Shown here piece by piece: positions 15,205 to 22,115 of a DNA stretch of 42,161 nucleotides. The DNA comes from an uncultured Lachnospiraceae bacterium. Its GTDB lineage: Bacteria > Bacillota > Clostridia > Lachnospirales > Lachnospiraceae. The stretch covers positions 1-42,161 of the forward strand of contig CAJURT010000033.1 in NCBI GenBank assembly GCA_910588875.1. Direction: 5' to 3'. The translations under genes were made by a program, and so were the position numbers. The notes under the pieces were generated by a model. That model did not search any database, was not told where the DNA came from, and saw only the letters and a list, made by a program, of their open reading frames with translations. The first letter of the stretch is position 1. Each line of letters opens with the position of its first letter.

Positions 15205-15292
15205 TGCAGAACTTTACATTTAAACAAATTCTTTGAAATATTTTTTACATTTCTGACCATTCTGAACATAAATATTTTTCTATTTTACATTT
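15190..15292 (+). repeat. Four copies of TTTACATTT between divergent genes
   Basis: Exact 9-bp direct repeats occur at 15190-15198, 15213-15221, 15244-15252 and 15284-15292. The first touches the -35 of the operon promoter and the last overlaps the -35 of the regulator promoter. They may be binding sites or part of a curved AT-rich region. Confidence 0.6.
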
Positions 15293-15319
15293 GACATATT
15301 CTTCCCTGTGCGATATGAT
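15291..15319 (+). promoter_or_regulatory. Promoter of the LacI-family regulator
   Basis: TTGACA at 15291-15296 and TATGAT at 15314-15319 are separated by 17 bases, 29 bases before the ATG at 15349. The -35 overlaps the last TTTACATTT repeat. Confidence 0.75.
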
Positions 15320-15348
15320 ATATATGTAAGAGTGGAAAGGAGAAAATT

Positions 15349-16416
15349 ATGGCATCTAAAGTTACCATTCAGGATATTGCAGACGCTCTGGGCGTTTCAC
15401 GGAATACGGTTTCAAAAGCAATTAATAATACAGGGGTATTGGCGGCTGCCACCAGGGACAAGGTTCTGAAAAAAGCGCAGGAGATGGGATATAAGCAATT
15501 TTCCTATTTGAATATCTCGGAAACTGCCGGATTGCCGGCTGTGCCGGAGGTGGGAGAAAAACATGAAATTGCACTTTTTATGGGGAATTTTATCGGCGGT
15601 TCCCATTTTGCGTCAACAATGCTTGACAAATTCCAGCGGGAACTGGCTCAGTTGGGGTACAGCCTGATTATGTACCGTGTCATTGAGGAGGAGGTAGAGC
15701 AGTTGCGGCTTCCTGTTTCTTTCAGGCCGGATAAGATCGCAGGCATTGCGTGCGTGGAGATTTTTGACCATGAATATTGCCGGATGCTTTGCGGCCTGAA
15801 CCTGCCTTTACTGTTTATCGATTCCCCAGCCGACGGCTTTGAAGCCCCGTTAAAGGCAGATCTGCTTTATATGGACAACCGGACGGAAATCTACCGTTTT
15901 GTCAAAGAGATGGTCCAAAGAGGAAAAACGAGCATCGGTTTTGTGGGGCCGTATCTGCATTGCCAGTCTTTTTACGAACGGTACATGAGTTACCGCAACG
16001 CCATGTACCTCATGGGGCTTCCCTGTCCGGAGGAATACTGCCTCACTGAGGACAAGCACGGCCCTTCGGGACTTGTCAGGGAGGATTATCATCAATATCT
16101 GGCCGGGCAGATAGGCAGGATGAAAAAGCTTCCGGATGTTTTCCTCTGTGCCAACGATGCAACGGCTTTGGATGTGATGCTGGTGCTGGATTCCCTGGGC
16201 TCTTCGGTTCCCGGCGATGTCTGCCTGTGCGGCTTTGATGATTCGCCGGAATCCAGGGTGGTGGCGCCGCCCCTTACCACAATCCACATCCACAGCCAGG
16301 ATATCGGGCTTTCCGCCGTCCAGCTGCTGATATCGCGGATCAAGGAGCCGTCCTTAAATTACCGGACCATGTATGTGGAAACGAATTTGATTTTCCGGGA
16401 ATCCACGGAGGGGTGA
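15349..16416 (+). CDS. LacI-family transcriptional regulator
   Basis: This 355-residue protein has a LacI helix-turn-helix at residues 3-48 (KVTIQDIADALGVSRNTVSKAINN) and a periplasmic-binding-protein-like sugar-sensing domain from about 60 to the end. GDVCLCGFDDSPESRVVAPPLTTI is the typical C-terminal family segment. It is transcribed away from the transporter-GH32 operon across a 293-bp region, so it most likely represses that operon and perhaps itself in the absence of the sugar. The ligand is inferred to be sucrose or a fructo-oligosaccharide from the GH32 gene. The start has GGAAAGGAGAA just upstream. The gene appears intact, although its likely target transporter is broken. Confidence 0.92.
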   Translation: MASKVTIQDIADALGVSRNTVSKAINNTGVLAAATRDKVLKKAQEMGYKQFSYLNISETAGLPAVPEVGEKHEIALFMGNFIGGSHFASTMLDKFQRELAQLGYSLIMYRVIEEEVEQLRLPVSFRPDKIAGIACVEIFDHEYCRMLCGLNLPLLFIDSPADGFEAPLKADLLYMDNRTEIYRFVKEMVQRGKTSIGFVGPYLHCQSFYERYMSYRNAMYLMGLPCPEEYCLTEDKHGPSGLVREDYHQYLAGQIGRMKKLPDVFLCANDATALDVMLVLDSLGSSVPGDVCLCGFDDSPESRVVAPPLTTIHIHSQDIGLSAVQLLISRIKEPSLNYRTMYVETNLIFRESTEG

Positions 16417-16429
16417 ATCTTATGAAAGG

Positions 16430-16791
16430 ACTTTGGGGACGGCTGTATTCCTGGCAGTTCTTGCTGCTTATGCCATTATATTGATGTACATATTCCCTCT
16501 CCTGGCAAGATTTGACAACACCGTATGGGCCATCTTAAGAACTCCCTGATGGTGGGCATGCGTTTTATTTGGTGTACGGCGCTGATGGCTTTGGTTTATT
16601 TTGCCATGGTTGTGGTGGTTGTCCGCGTGTTTACTCCAGCGGTGATTTTCGGGGTGGGGCTTTGTGCCCTTTTGTGTTCTTATCTGCTTGTTAATATTTT
16701 TGGGGTTGTTGGGGGAAGGAGTAAGGGAAGGAACGGAGGAGAATCTGGCGAAGAAGAGGAGGACAGTTATGATAATTTTAGAAGAATTTGA
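16430..16791 (+). pseudogene. DUF624 (YesL-like) membrane protein remnant
   Basis: Two frames together give the second half of a DUF624 protein. The first reads TLGTAVFLAVLAAYAIILMY, then IFPLLARFDNTVWAIL, and reaches a stop. In the next frame HLKNSLMVGMRF continues through further hydrophobic helices and IFGVGLCALLCSYLLVNIFG. The first part of the family (about 90 residues) is missing, so the gene is both truncated and frameshifted. DUF624 proteins are usually found in CUT1 sugar-transport operons, which agrees with the neighbouring regulator and transporter. Confidence 0.7.
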
Positions 16792-17554
16792 TGAGAGCAA
16801 AGAGGCGGTGGTGAATCCCACTGATTGGATAAAACCAGTACCGGGCATGCCGAGGGTAGTGGTTTCCTGCTTTGCAAAGGAAACCTTTGAGCGGATGGTA
16901 AGTGGTTTTAACGGGGAAAGGATCGGGGAGACCCGGGAGGCCAATATGGTGATACCGGTATATAAGACGGTCTGTAAGGGGATTCCCGTGGGAATGTATA
17001 TGTCTGCAGTAGGTGCTCCGGCCTGTGTCTCTGTGGCAGAAGAGATTTTTGCCATGGGGGCGGAGGTTATCATTCTGTTTGGCACCTGCGGCGTGCTGGA
17101 TAAGGAGATTGAAGATTGTTCCATTCTTATTCCTGACAGCGCACTCCGTGACGAGGGAACCAGTTTCCACTATGTGCCTGCCTCGGAGGAAATTGCCGTG
17201 AATCCCAGGTACAGGGAGGATTTTGAGGAAATCCTTCAGGAATTGGGCTGTAAATATACCCTGGGAAAGACATGGACATCGGACGGCATTTACCGGGAGA
17301 CGAGAAGGAAGATGGCCAGGAGAAAAGAGGCGGGCTGTATCTGTGTGGATATGGAGTGCTCTGCCATGGCCGCCCTGGCCCGGTTCCGGGATAAGGAGGT
17401 GTTCCAGTTCTTTTATGCAGCAGATAACTTGGACGGGGAGGCCTGGGATATCCGCAGCCTGGAGAATGGGGTGAATCTGACAGAAAAGGACAGGATTGCC
17501 GGGCTTGCCATGGAACTGGCGGTTCGGGTGGCGTCGGCAAATGATCACAAATAA
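16769..17554 (+). CDS. Nucleoside phosphorylase (PNP/UDP family)
   Basis: This 261-residue enzyme belongs to the NP-I nucleoside phosphorylase family, which splits nucleosides with phosphate into a base and ribose-1-phosphate. Family features are the glycine-rich ILFGTCGVL, the TWTSDGIYRET segment and the CVDMECSAMAALA segment, with the base/ribose-binding M-E pair, near residue 190. Uridine or purine nucleosides are the likely substrates, but the choice cannot be made here. The start at 16769 is chosen over the ATG at 16664 because GAGGAGGACAGTT precedes it and the upstream part of the longer frame is DUF624 sequence. It overlaps the end of the DUF624 remnant by 23 bases, so it may originally have been translated with it. 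Confidence 0.85.
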   Translation: MIILEEFDESKEAVVNPTDWIKPVPGMPRVVVSCFAKETFERMVSGFNGERIGETREANMVIPVYKTVCKGIPVGMYMSAVGAPACVSVAEEIFAMGAEVIILFGTCGVLDKEIEDCSILIPDSALRDEGTSFHYVPASEEIAVNPRYREDFEEILQELGCKYTLGKTWTSDGIYRETRRKMARRKEAGCICVDMECSAMAALARFRDKEVFQFFYAADNLDGEAWDIRSLENGVNLTEKDRIAGLAMELAVRVASANDHK

Positions 17555-17626
17555 AGCGGGTTTGGAACTGCAGCGGAAGGTGCCGGAAATTGCTTTTTGG
17601 TTTGGACAGCAAAGAGGACAGCCAGG

Positions 17627-17953
17627 TTACGAAAACCATGTCTGCACCAGGTACATGTAGAAAACCGTTCCGGCGCCAATACTGAGCAGGGTGTTTTTCC
17701 GCCATCTGTGTAGGAGGATAATCAGCAGAATGGACAGAAACTCAGGAAGTCCGTGGAAGGCGGAAAACACGGCATCTTTCAGGCTGTAGACCACCAGAAA
17801 CCCAATGGCAGCGCAGGGAAGGACGCCTCCTAAGTAGGAGATGTATTTGGGAGGGGGCTTGCCCTCGGGAAACAGAAAGAACGGCAGAAATCTTGTGGCC
17901 ATTGTCCCCAGGACAACCGCAATAATGGTGAGGATTTTTTCCGGTGTTGTCAT
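17627..17953 (-). CDS. azlD: Branched-chain amino acid export subunit AzlD
   Basis: This is a small (108-residue) four-helix membrane protein with the AzlD pattern: a T-R-x-LPF motif in the first helix (ATRFLPFFLFPEG) and a conserved LPCAAIGFLVVYSLKD second helix. It partners the upstream AzlC in exporting branched-chain amino acids or their analogues. Its ATG overlaps the azlC stop by 4 bases, suggesting translational coupling. A second azlCD pair is at 31737-32793 but is not a close copy. Confidence 0.88.
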   Translation of the reverse strand: MTTPEKILTIIAVVLGTMATRFLPFFLFPEGKPPPKYISYLGGVLPCAAIGFLVVYSLKDAVFSAFHGLPEFLSILLIILLHRWRKNTLLSIGAGTVFYMYLVQTWFS

Positions 17954-18639
17954 AATTCTTTTTCTCCTTTGGCGTGTTTGTCCAGGGAAAGGCAGAGCAC
18001 AATCAGTGCCATAGCCGGCAGGATGAACCGGTCAGGGCCCAAAACCAGCAGGGAAAGGAGGGCGCAGCTAAGGCCGGTCAGAGCGGGGCGGTGACGGGGA
18101 TTTTCCTCCCACTGGTTTAAGAACATGACCACAAAGAGAGCAGTCATGACAAACTCAATCCCTGTGGTGTCAAAATGGATGACATACCCTAAAATGGCGC
18201 CTAAAGTAGCCCCGGACACCCAATAGATTTGATTTAACAGGGTGACAAAGAAAAAGAACCATCCCTTATCCACCCCGGCGGGAGGTTCCACGGCACAGTT
18301 CACGGAGAAGGATTCATCACACATGCCGAAGATCAGGTAAGCCTTTTTCCAGCCTGTATTTTTATATTTTTCCAGCATGGAGATGCCGTAGAACAGATGA
18401 CGGGCATTGACCATGAGAGCAAGGAAAAAACCATAGAGGGGATGAAAAGCTGACAGCAGCAGGTTGACAGTGACAAATTCCATGGAACCGGCAAAAATAA
18501 AAAGGCTCATCAGCATGGGATAGACAAAAGAAAAGCCTTTGCTCCTCATAAGGAATCCGTAGGACATGCCCAAAAACAGGAATCCCACACAGATGGGCAG
18601 GGTATGGGGAAACGCGGCTTTCAGTGCTTTGGTTTTCAT
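17950..18639 (-). CDS. azlC: Branched-chain amino acid exporter AzlC
   Basis: This 229-residue membrane protein of the AzlC/YgaZ family has the opening segment ALKAAFPHTLPICVGFLFLG, an FAGSMEFV segment, and the HLFYG and CDESFSVN motifs typical of the family. It has about five to six transmembrane helices. With AzlD it forms a branched-chain amino acid (or azaleucine) exporter. The unit is driven by a consensus promoter at 18733-18705. No regulator of the AsnC/Lrp type is adjacent. Confidence 0.92.
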   Translation of the reverse strand: MKTKALKAAFPHTLPICVGFLFLGMSYGFLMRSKGFSFVYPMLMSLFIFAGSMEFVTVNLLLSAFHPLYGFFLALMVNARHLFYGISMLEKYKNTGWKKAYLIFGMCDESFSVNCAVEPPAGVDKGWFFFFVTLLNQIYWVSGATLGAILGYVIHFDTTGIEFVMTALFVVMFLNQWEENPRHRPALTGLSCALLSLLVLGPDRFILPAMALIVLCLSLDKHAKGEKEL

Positions 18640-18704
18640 GGCAAAGACCTTCCTTTTCTATAACAGAATCCGTTTTGTAAAGAAATTTTTAAAAAGATTT
18701 TTGT

Positions 18705-18733
18705 ATTATATATAGGTTTTTGGCGTTTGTCAA
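18705..18733 (-). promoter_or_regulatory. Promoter of azlCD
   Basis: On the minus strand TTGACA (18733-18728) and TATAAT (18710-18705) are separated by 17 bases, 66 bases before the azlC ATG. It matches the sigma-A consensus at all 12 positions. Confidence 0.8.
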
Positions 18734-18916
18734 TACTTGGAGGACAATCCTGGGATATTGATAAAATCATATTGCATTTTCCTTACGGATAACATATACT
18801 TTAGGAATCATCAGGATAGCAGATGGTGATATGGCGGATTTTTTACAGGTATCAGCATCCCCATGGTTTCCCGCAGGTATTTTATCATGTCCCTAAAAAT
18901 GAAAGGAATAAAAATT

Positions 18917-19891
18917 ATGAAGAGATCTATGAAGAGGTCAAAGAAATTTCTTGCACTGACATTGCTGCTGTCAGTACTTGTAACCGCCGGCTGCGGAAAT
19001 GCCGGAGAGCAGAAAGCGGCTGCCGCCACGGAGGCTGCCCAAGAGAAGGATTTGGAAAATATAGGCGCCGGGGCGGGGGAAAGTAGGGAACAGGATGCTT
19101 CGGAAGAGGGTTTTGGCACGGAAACCGAAGAAGAAAAGAAGGCAGCAGATTTTTCATTTATAGAGGGGTGGATCACATCGATAGAAGAGGATAAAACAGA
19201 GTTTACCCTGATTATTGCCCACCACATAAAGGAACCTAAATCTGTGGAATTTACTTACCAGGACGTTCTTCTTGACGGTGTGGCAGCAGAAAACTGGGAG
19301 GCTCAGGGACGGGGACAATCCACTTTTACAATCGATCCGAATAACTTCCAAAGTTTTCCGCAGACATTGGTCCTAGGTGCCAATATTGATCATTACTCGG
19401 AACTTACCATACATGCCACTGCCAACTTTGAGGACGGGACAGAGCCGTATCCCTTCTCTGCCACATTTCAGGTCAGTGAACTGGACAGAAAGATAAAAGA
19501 AAAGGTTGCTGCCGTTTCCGATGAAATCTTGATAGAAGAACAGGAGATTTACAATGCAGATGGCATCCTTGTCACCGTTCCGGCACAGACCGTGAGCGAC
19601 AAAGACGGATTCTCAATCCACGTCGAAAACAATACGGATGACTCCATGGTTTTCTATTATGAAAATGTGACGGTCAATGGGGTTTTGACTAAAGAGATGA
19701 GAAATTCTTCTTCAGACATGACAGTTCCGGGTCAGGGTCTCGATATGTATGTCACTTTTATTTACCCTGATGAGGAATACAAGGAAAAGATGCAGCCCGA
19801 TGTAAAATCCGGCGAGATTGGCTTTACCCTTGGGGATGCAGGCTTGGAAAAAGAATTTCTCCTTACGTTAAAATACACACGGAACAATTGA
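18917..19891 (+). CDS. Lipoprotein with two Ig-like domains, function unknown
   Basis: A basic N-terminus and hydrophobic stretch end in the lipobox LVTAGC, so this 324-residue protein is a lipid-anchored surface protein. A low-complexity Ala/Glu linker follows (about residues 25-80). Two beta-rich segments then resemble each other: one around FEFTYQDV-type strands with DGVAAENW (about 90-195) and one with FYYENVTVNGVLTKEM (about 205-320). This suggests a duplicated immunoglobulin-like domain. I do not recognise the family. The start at 18917 is chosen because AAAGGA lies 9 bases upstream and the signal peptide begins there; a longer frame from 18863 would add 18 residues. The next gene on the strand is another membrane-linked unknown. 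Confidence 0.75.
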   Translation: MKRSMKRSKKFLALTLLLSVLVTAGCGNAGEQKAAAATEAAQEKDLENIGAGAGESREQDASEEGFGTETEEEKKAADFSFIEGWITSIEEDKTEFTLIIAHHIKEPKSVEFTYQDVLLDGVAAENWEAQGRGQSTFTIDPNNFQSFPQTLVLGANIDHYSELTIHATANFEDGTEPYPFSATFQVSELDRKIKEKVAAVSDEILIEEQEIYNADGILVTVPAQTVSDKDGFSIHVENNTDDSMVFYYENVTVNGVLTKEMRNSSSDMTVPGQGLDMYVTFIYPDEEYKEKMQPDVKSGEIGFTLGDAGLEKEFLLTLKYTRNN

Positions 19892-19959
19892 CGGTTTAGC
19901 CGGGAAACTTATGCTTGGGTTTGCCATTGAATCTTTGGACAGATAGTGGAGGGCTTACG

Positions 19960-20361
19960 GTGAAAGGGATAAAAAAAGTCGGAATAGCGATGCTGTTATT
20001 GCCGGTGATCCTGATCCTGGCGGTAATCAGCTATGAAATTTTTGGCATGTGGATGAATCACAGAGCCACTGACCGGCAGACAGAGAAACTGGAAGCTGAC
20101 ATAAGAAAGGAAATCGGGGACGGGGAGATCCTTGAGATCTATTCGGAAACCGGCAACACATCAGGGACGGGAAATCATGTGGAATGTCTGTCTGTGATAA
20201 CCTTTTCCACAGAACTGACGGAGGAGGAAATCAAAGAAAAAATGTCAGAAGCCTATGTCTTTGATGGCTGGGATTGTTATGTAGAGCCAGGGGATGAGGG
20301 TTTTTATACCTTTTATCTGAAAACCTCTGCCCCTTTTCCCAACAATATAGAGGGGCACTGA
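19960..20361 (+). CDS. Small membrane-anchored protein, unknown
   Basis: This 133-residue protein has one N-terminal transmembrane helix (residues about 6-28) and a charged extracellular domain with a predicted alpha/beta pattern (RQTEKLEADIRKEI, then CLSVITFSTELTEEEIKEKM). GTG at 19960 is taken as the start because GGAGGG lies 7 bases before it and the membrane helix follows directly; an ATG at 19915 would add 15 residues with no ribosome binding site. It lies 68 bases after the lipoprotein gene and may be cotranscribed. No family is recognised. Confidence 0.6.
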   Translation: MKGIKKVGIAMLLLPVILILAVISYEIFGMWMNHRATDRQTEKLEADIRKEIGDGEILEIYSETGNTSGTGNHVECLSVITFSTELTEEEIKEKMSEAYVFDGWDCYVEPGDEGFYTFYLKTSAPFPNNIEGH

Positions 20362-20440
20362 TAAGTTCCGTCGGCGGAAAGGCATCCGTAAAGTCCCCTC
20401 TTGAAAGACAAAACATACGTTTGCTAAAAACCACAGAATT

Positions 20441-20470
20441 CAGCCTCCCTTTCCCGGGAGGCTGTTAATT
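20441..20470 (+). terminator. Stem-loop after the small membrane protein
   Basis: CAGCCTCCC pairs with GGGAGGCTG around a 6-base loop and is followed by TTAATTGTCT. The stem is strong but the T run is poor. Confidence 0.55.
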
Positions 20471-20523
20471 GTCTGTCCATAAGGGGTGGCGGATTTATCA
20501 TCAGGAGGAGAGGTGTATAGGGT

Positions 20524-21924
20524 ATGGATAGAAGAGAAACCCGGAGGAGGTCTCGCCGGAGAAGGGAAAAGCCAGGCTTAAGAAGATGGAAATACGGCAT
20601 TTCTTTTTGTCTTCTCCTGGCCCTGTGGATCTGTGGATTCCATGGGCACCGGTACAGGCAGATGGGAGAAGGCAGGAATACGGCAGAGGAGTTCCCTCCT
20701 CAGGTGTCCCTGGATGCCAGGGACAGGGAAAAATGGCAGGAACTTTTGGGGGAAAACCAGATTTCAGAGGAATTCCGGGAAGACCTGGATGCATTTGCCT
20801 TTGAGAGCGGGACTTCCCTCTTGAGGCAGGGACAGGGGAATGTGAATTACAGCCCTTTAAGCGCCTATTATGCCCTGGCATTGGCCGGATGCGGGGCAGA
20901 GGGGCAAACGGCCTCGGAGATTCTGGCTCTGTTGCATATGGACAGCCAGGAGGAACTGGCAGCGCAGTGCCAGAAGCTTTATCAATGGTTCTATTATGTC
21001 AATCAGTGGAAGCAGGGGCAGAACAGGTATTATGGCGGCGAAGAAGAGGGAGATGCCATAAAAATCAGCAGTTCTGTCTGGGTTTCAGAGTCAGCAGACA
21101 TAGAAAAGGAATATAGGGATCTGGCATCCCGGCAATTTTTTGCCCCCTGCCTGTCCGTGGATTTTAAAAGTCCCAAGGCAGGGGAGGCCATGGGGGAATG
21201 GATTGCCCAAAGAACGAACCGGGCTATCTCTGCCCCCATTTTTCCGGATCCGGAGAATCGGGTCAGCATTTTAAACACCTTATATTTTTATGGAGGCTGG
21301 CAGAACCCCTTTGATGAAGATAATACAAAAGAGGATATTTTTACATTGGCGGGAGGGGAGGTATCGCCCTGCCTTTTCCTGAATCAAACCATAGAGTACG
21401 GCAGCTTCCGAAAAGGAGAAGGTTTTATGGTATCCTGTCTGGGTACGGCGGACAGTGAACTGGTTTTCCTTCTCCCGGAAGAGGGAAGAAGGCCGGAGGA
21501 TTTCCTGGAATCGCCGCAGATTTTCGAGGAGATGATGAATCCGGAGAAGGGAGAGTGGGAAACGGGGGAAATCACCTGGAAAATACCCAGGTTTTCCGTT
21601 AAGAGCAGCATGGACCTGAAAAGCCTTTTTCAGGCTATGGGAATACAAAAAATGTTTGGGGAAACCGGGGAGTTTGGCAGGCTTTCCCGGAATCCTATGT
21701 GGATCTCGGATATGGTTCAGGAAACGGTTATCAGCGTTGACGAGAGCGGGGTGGAGGGGGCTGCCTATACGGTGATGGAATCAGAGGCGGCGGACATGGA
21801 GGAAGACAGGCCTGTGCATGCGGACATGATATTAGACCGCCCGTTTCTCTACGGAATCCGCGCCGGTAACGGAACCTGGCTCTTTTTGGGGATATACCGG
21901 AGCCCGGAGGATTATTCCCGCTGA
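20524..21924 (+). CDS. Membrane-anchored serpin (serine protease inhibitor)
   Basis: This 466-residue protein has a very basic N-terminus (residues 1-23), a membrane helix (24-39) and an extracellular serpin fold. Serpin landmarks are NYSPLSAYYALALAGCGAEGQTASEI (helix B region), SILNTLYFYGGWQNPF (the NTLYFxGxW motif), and the C-terminal RPFLYGI at about 439-445. The reactive-centre loop region (about 407-437) has a hinge ESGVEGAAYTVMES where inhibitory serpins have an E-E-G-x-A-A-A-type hinge, so the alanine pair is kept but the hinge is atypical. Inhibitory serpins trap proteases by cleaving this loop; in gut bacteria they are thought to act on host or microbial proteases. Whether this one inhibits is uncertain. 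It has a separate ribosome binding site (GGAGGAGAGG) upstream of 20524. Confidence 0.88.
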   Translation: MDRRETRRRSRRRREKPGLRRWKYGISFCLLLALWICGFHGHRYRQMGEGRNTAEEFPPQVSLDARDREKWQELLGENQISEEFREDLDAFAFESGTSLLRQGQGNVNYSPLSAYYALALAGCGAEGQTASEILALLHMDSQEELAAQCQKLYQWFYYVNQWKQGQNRYYGGEEEGDAIKISSSVWVSESADIEKEYRDLASRQFFAPCLSVDFKSPKAGEAMGEWIAQRTNRAISAPIFPDPENRVSILNTLYFYGGWQNPFDEDNTKEDIFTLAGGEVSPCLFLNQTIEYGSFRKGEGFMVSCLGTADSELVFLLPEEGRRPEDFLESPQIFEEMMNPEKGEWETGEITWKIPRFSVKSSMDLKSLFQAMGIQKMFGETGEFGRLSRNPMWISDMVQETVISVDESGVEGAAYTVMESEAADMEEDRPVHADMILDRPFLYGIRAGNGTWLFLGIYRSPEDYSR

Positions 21925-21987
21925 AAGCATGGGACTTTCCCGGAGGAGCCGTTTCACAAAAGCATAAAATGCATTCCGGAAAACCCG

Positions 21988-22034
21988 AAAGCAAGCAACC
22001 CGAAAGTAAGTTCGATAAAATGCTTGCTTTTTTT
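21988..22034 (+). terminator. Terminator after the serpin gene
   Basis: AAAGCAAGCA at 21988-21997 pairs with TGCTTGCTTT at 22021-22030 across a 23-base loop, followed by a T run. The -35 of the next promoter overlaps its 3' arm. Confidence 0.6.
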
Positions 22035-22053
22035 CCTGCTTTCTGTGTATAAT
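22024..22053 (+). promoter_or_regulatory. Probable promoter of parE-parC
   Basis: TTGCTT at 22024-22029 and TATAAT at 22048-22053 are 18 bases apart. They lie 63 bases before the parE start. Confidence 0.5.
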
Positions 22054-22115
22054 GGGGACATGTGCTTTCTGAAGGGGAAACCGGCCGGTACGCAAGCAGT
22101 ATAGGGAGGAATATC

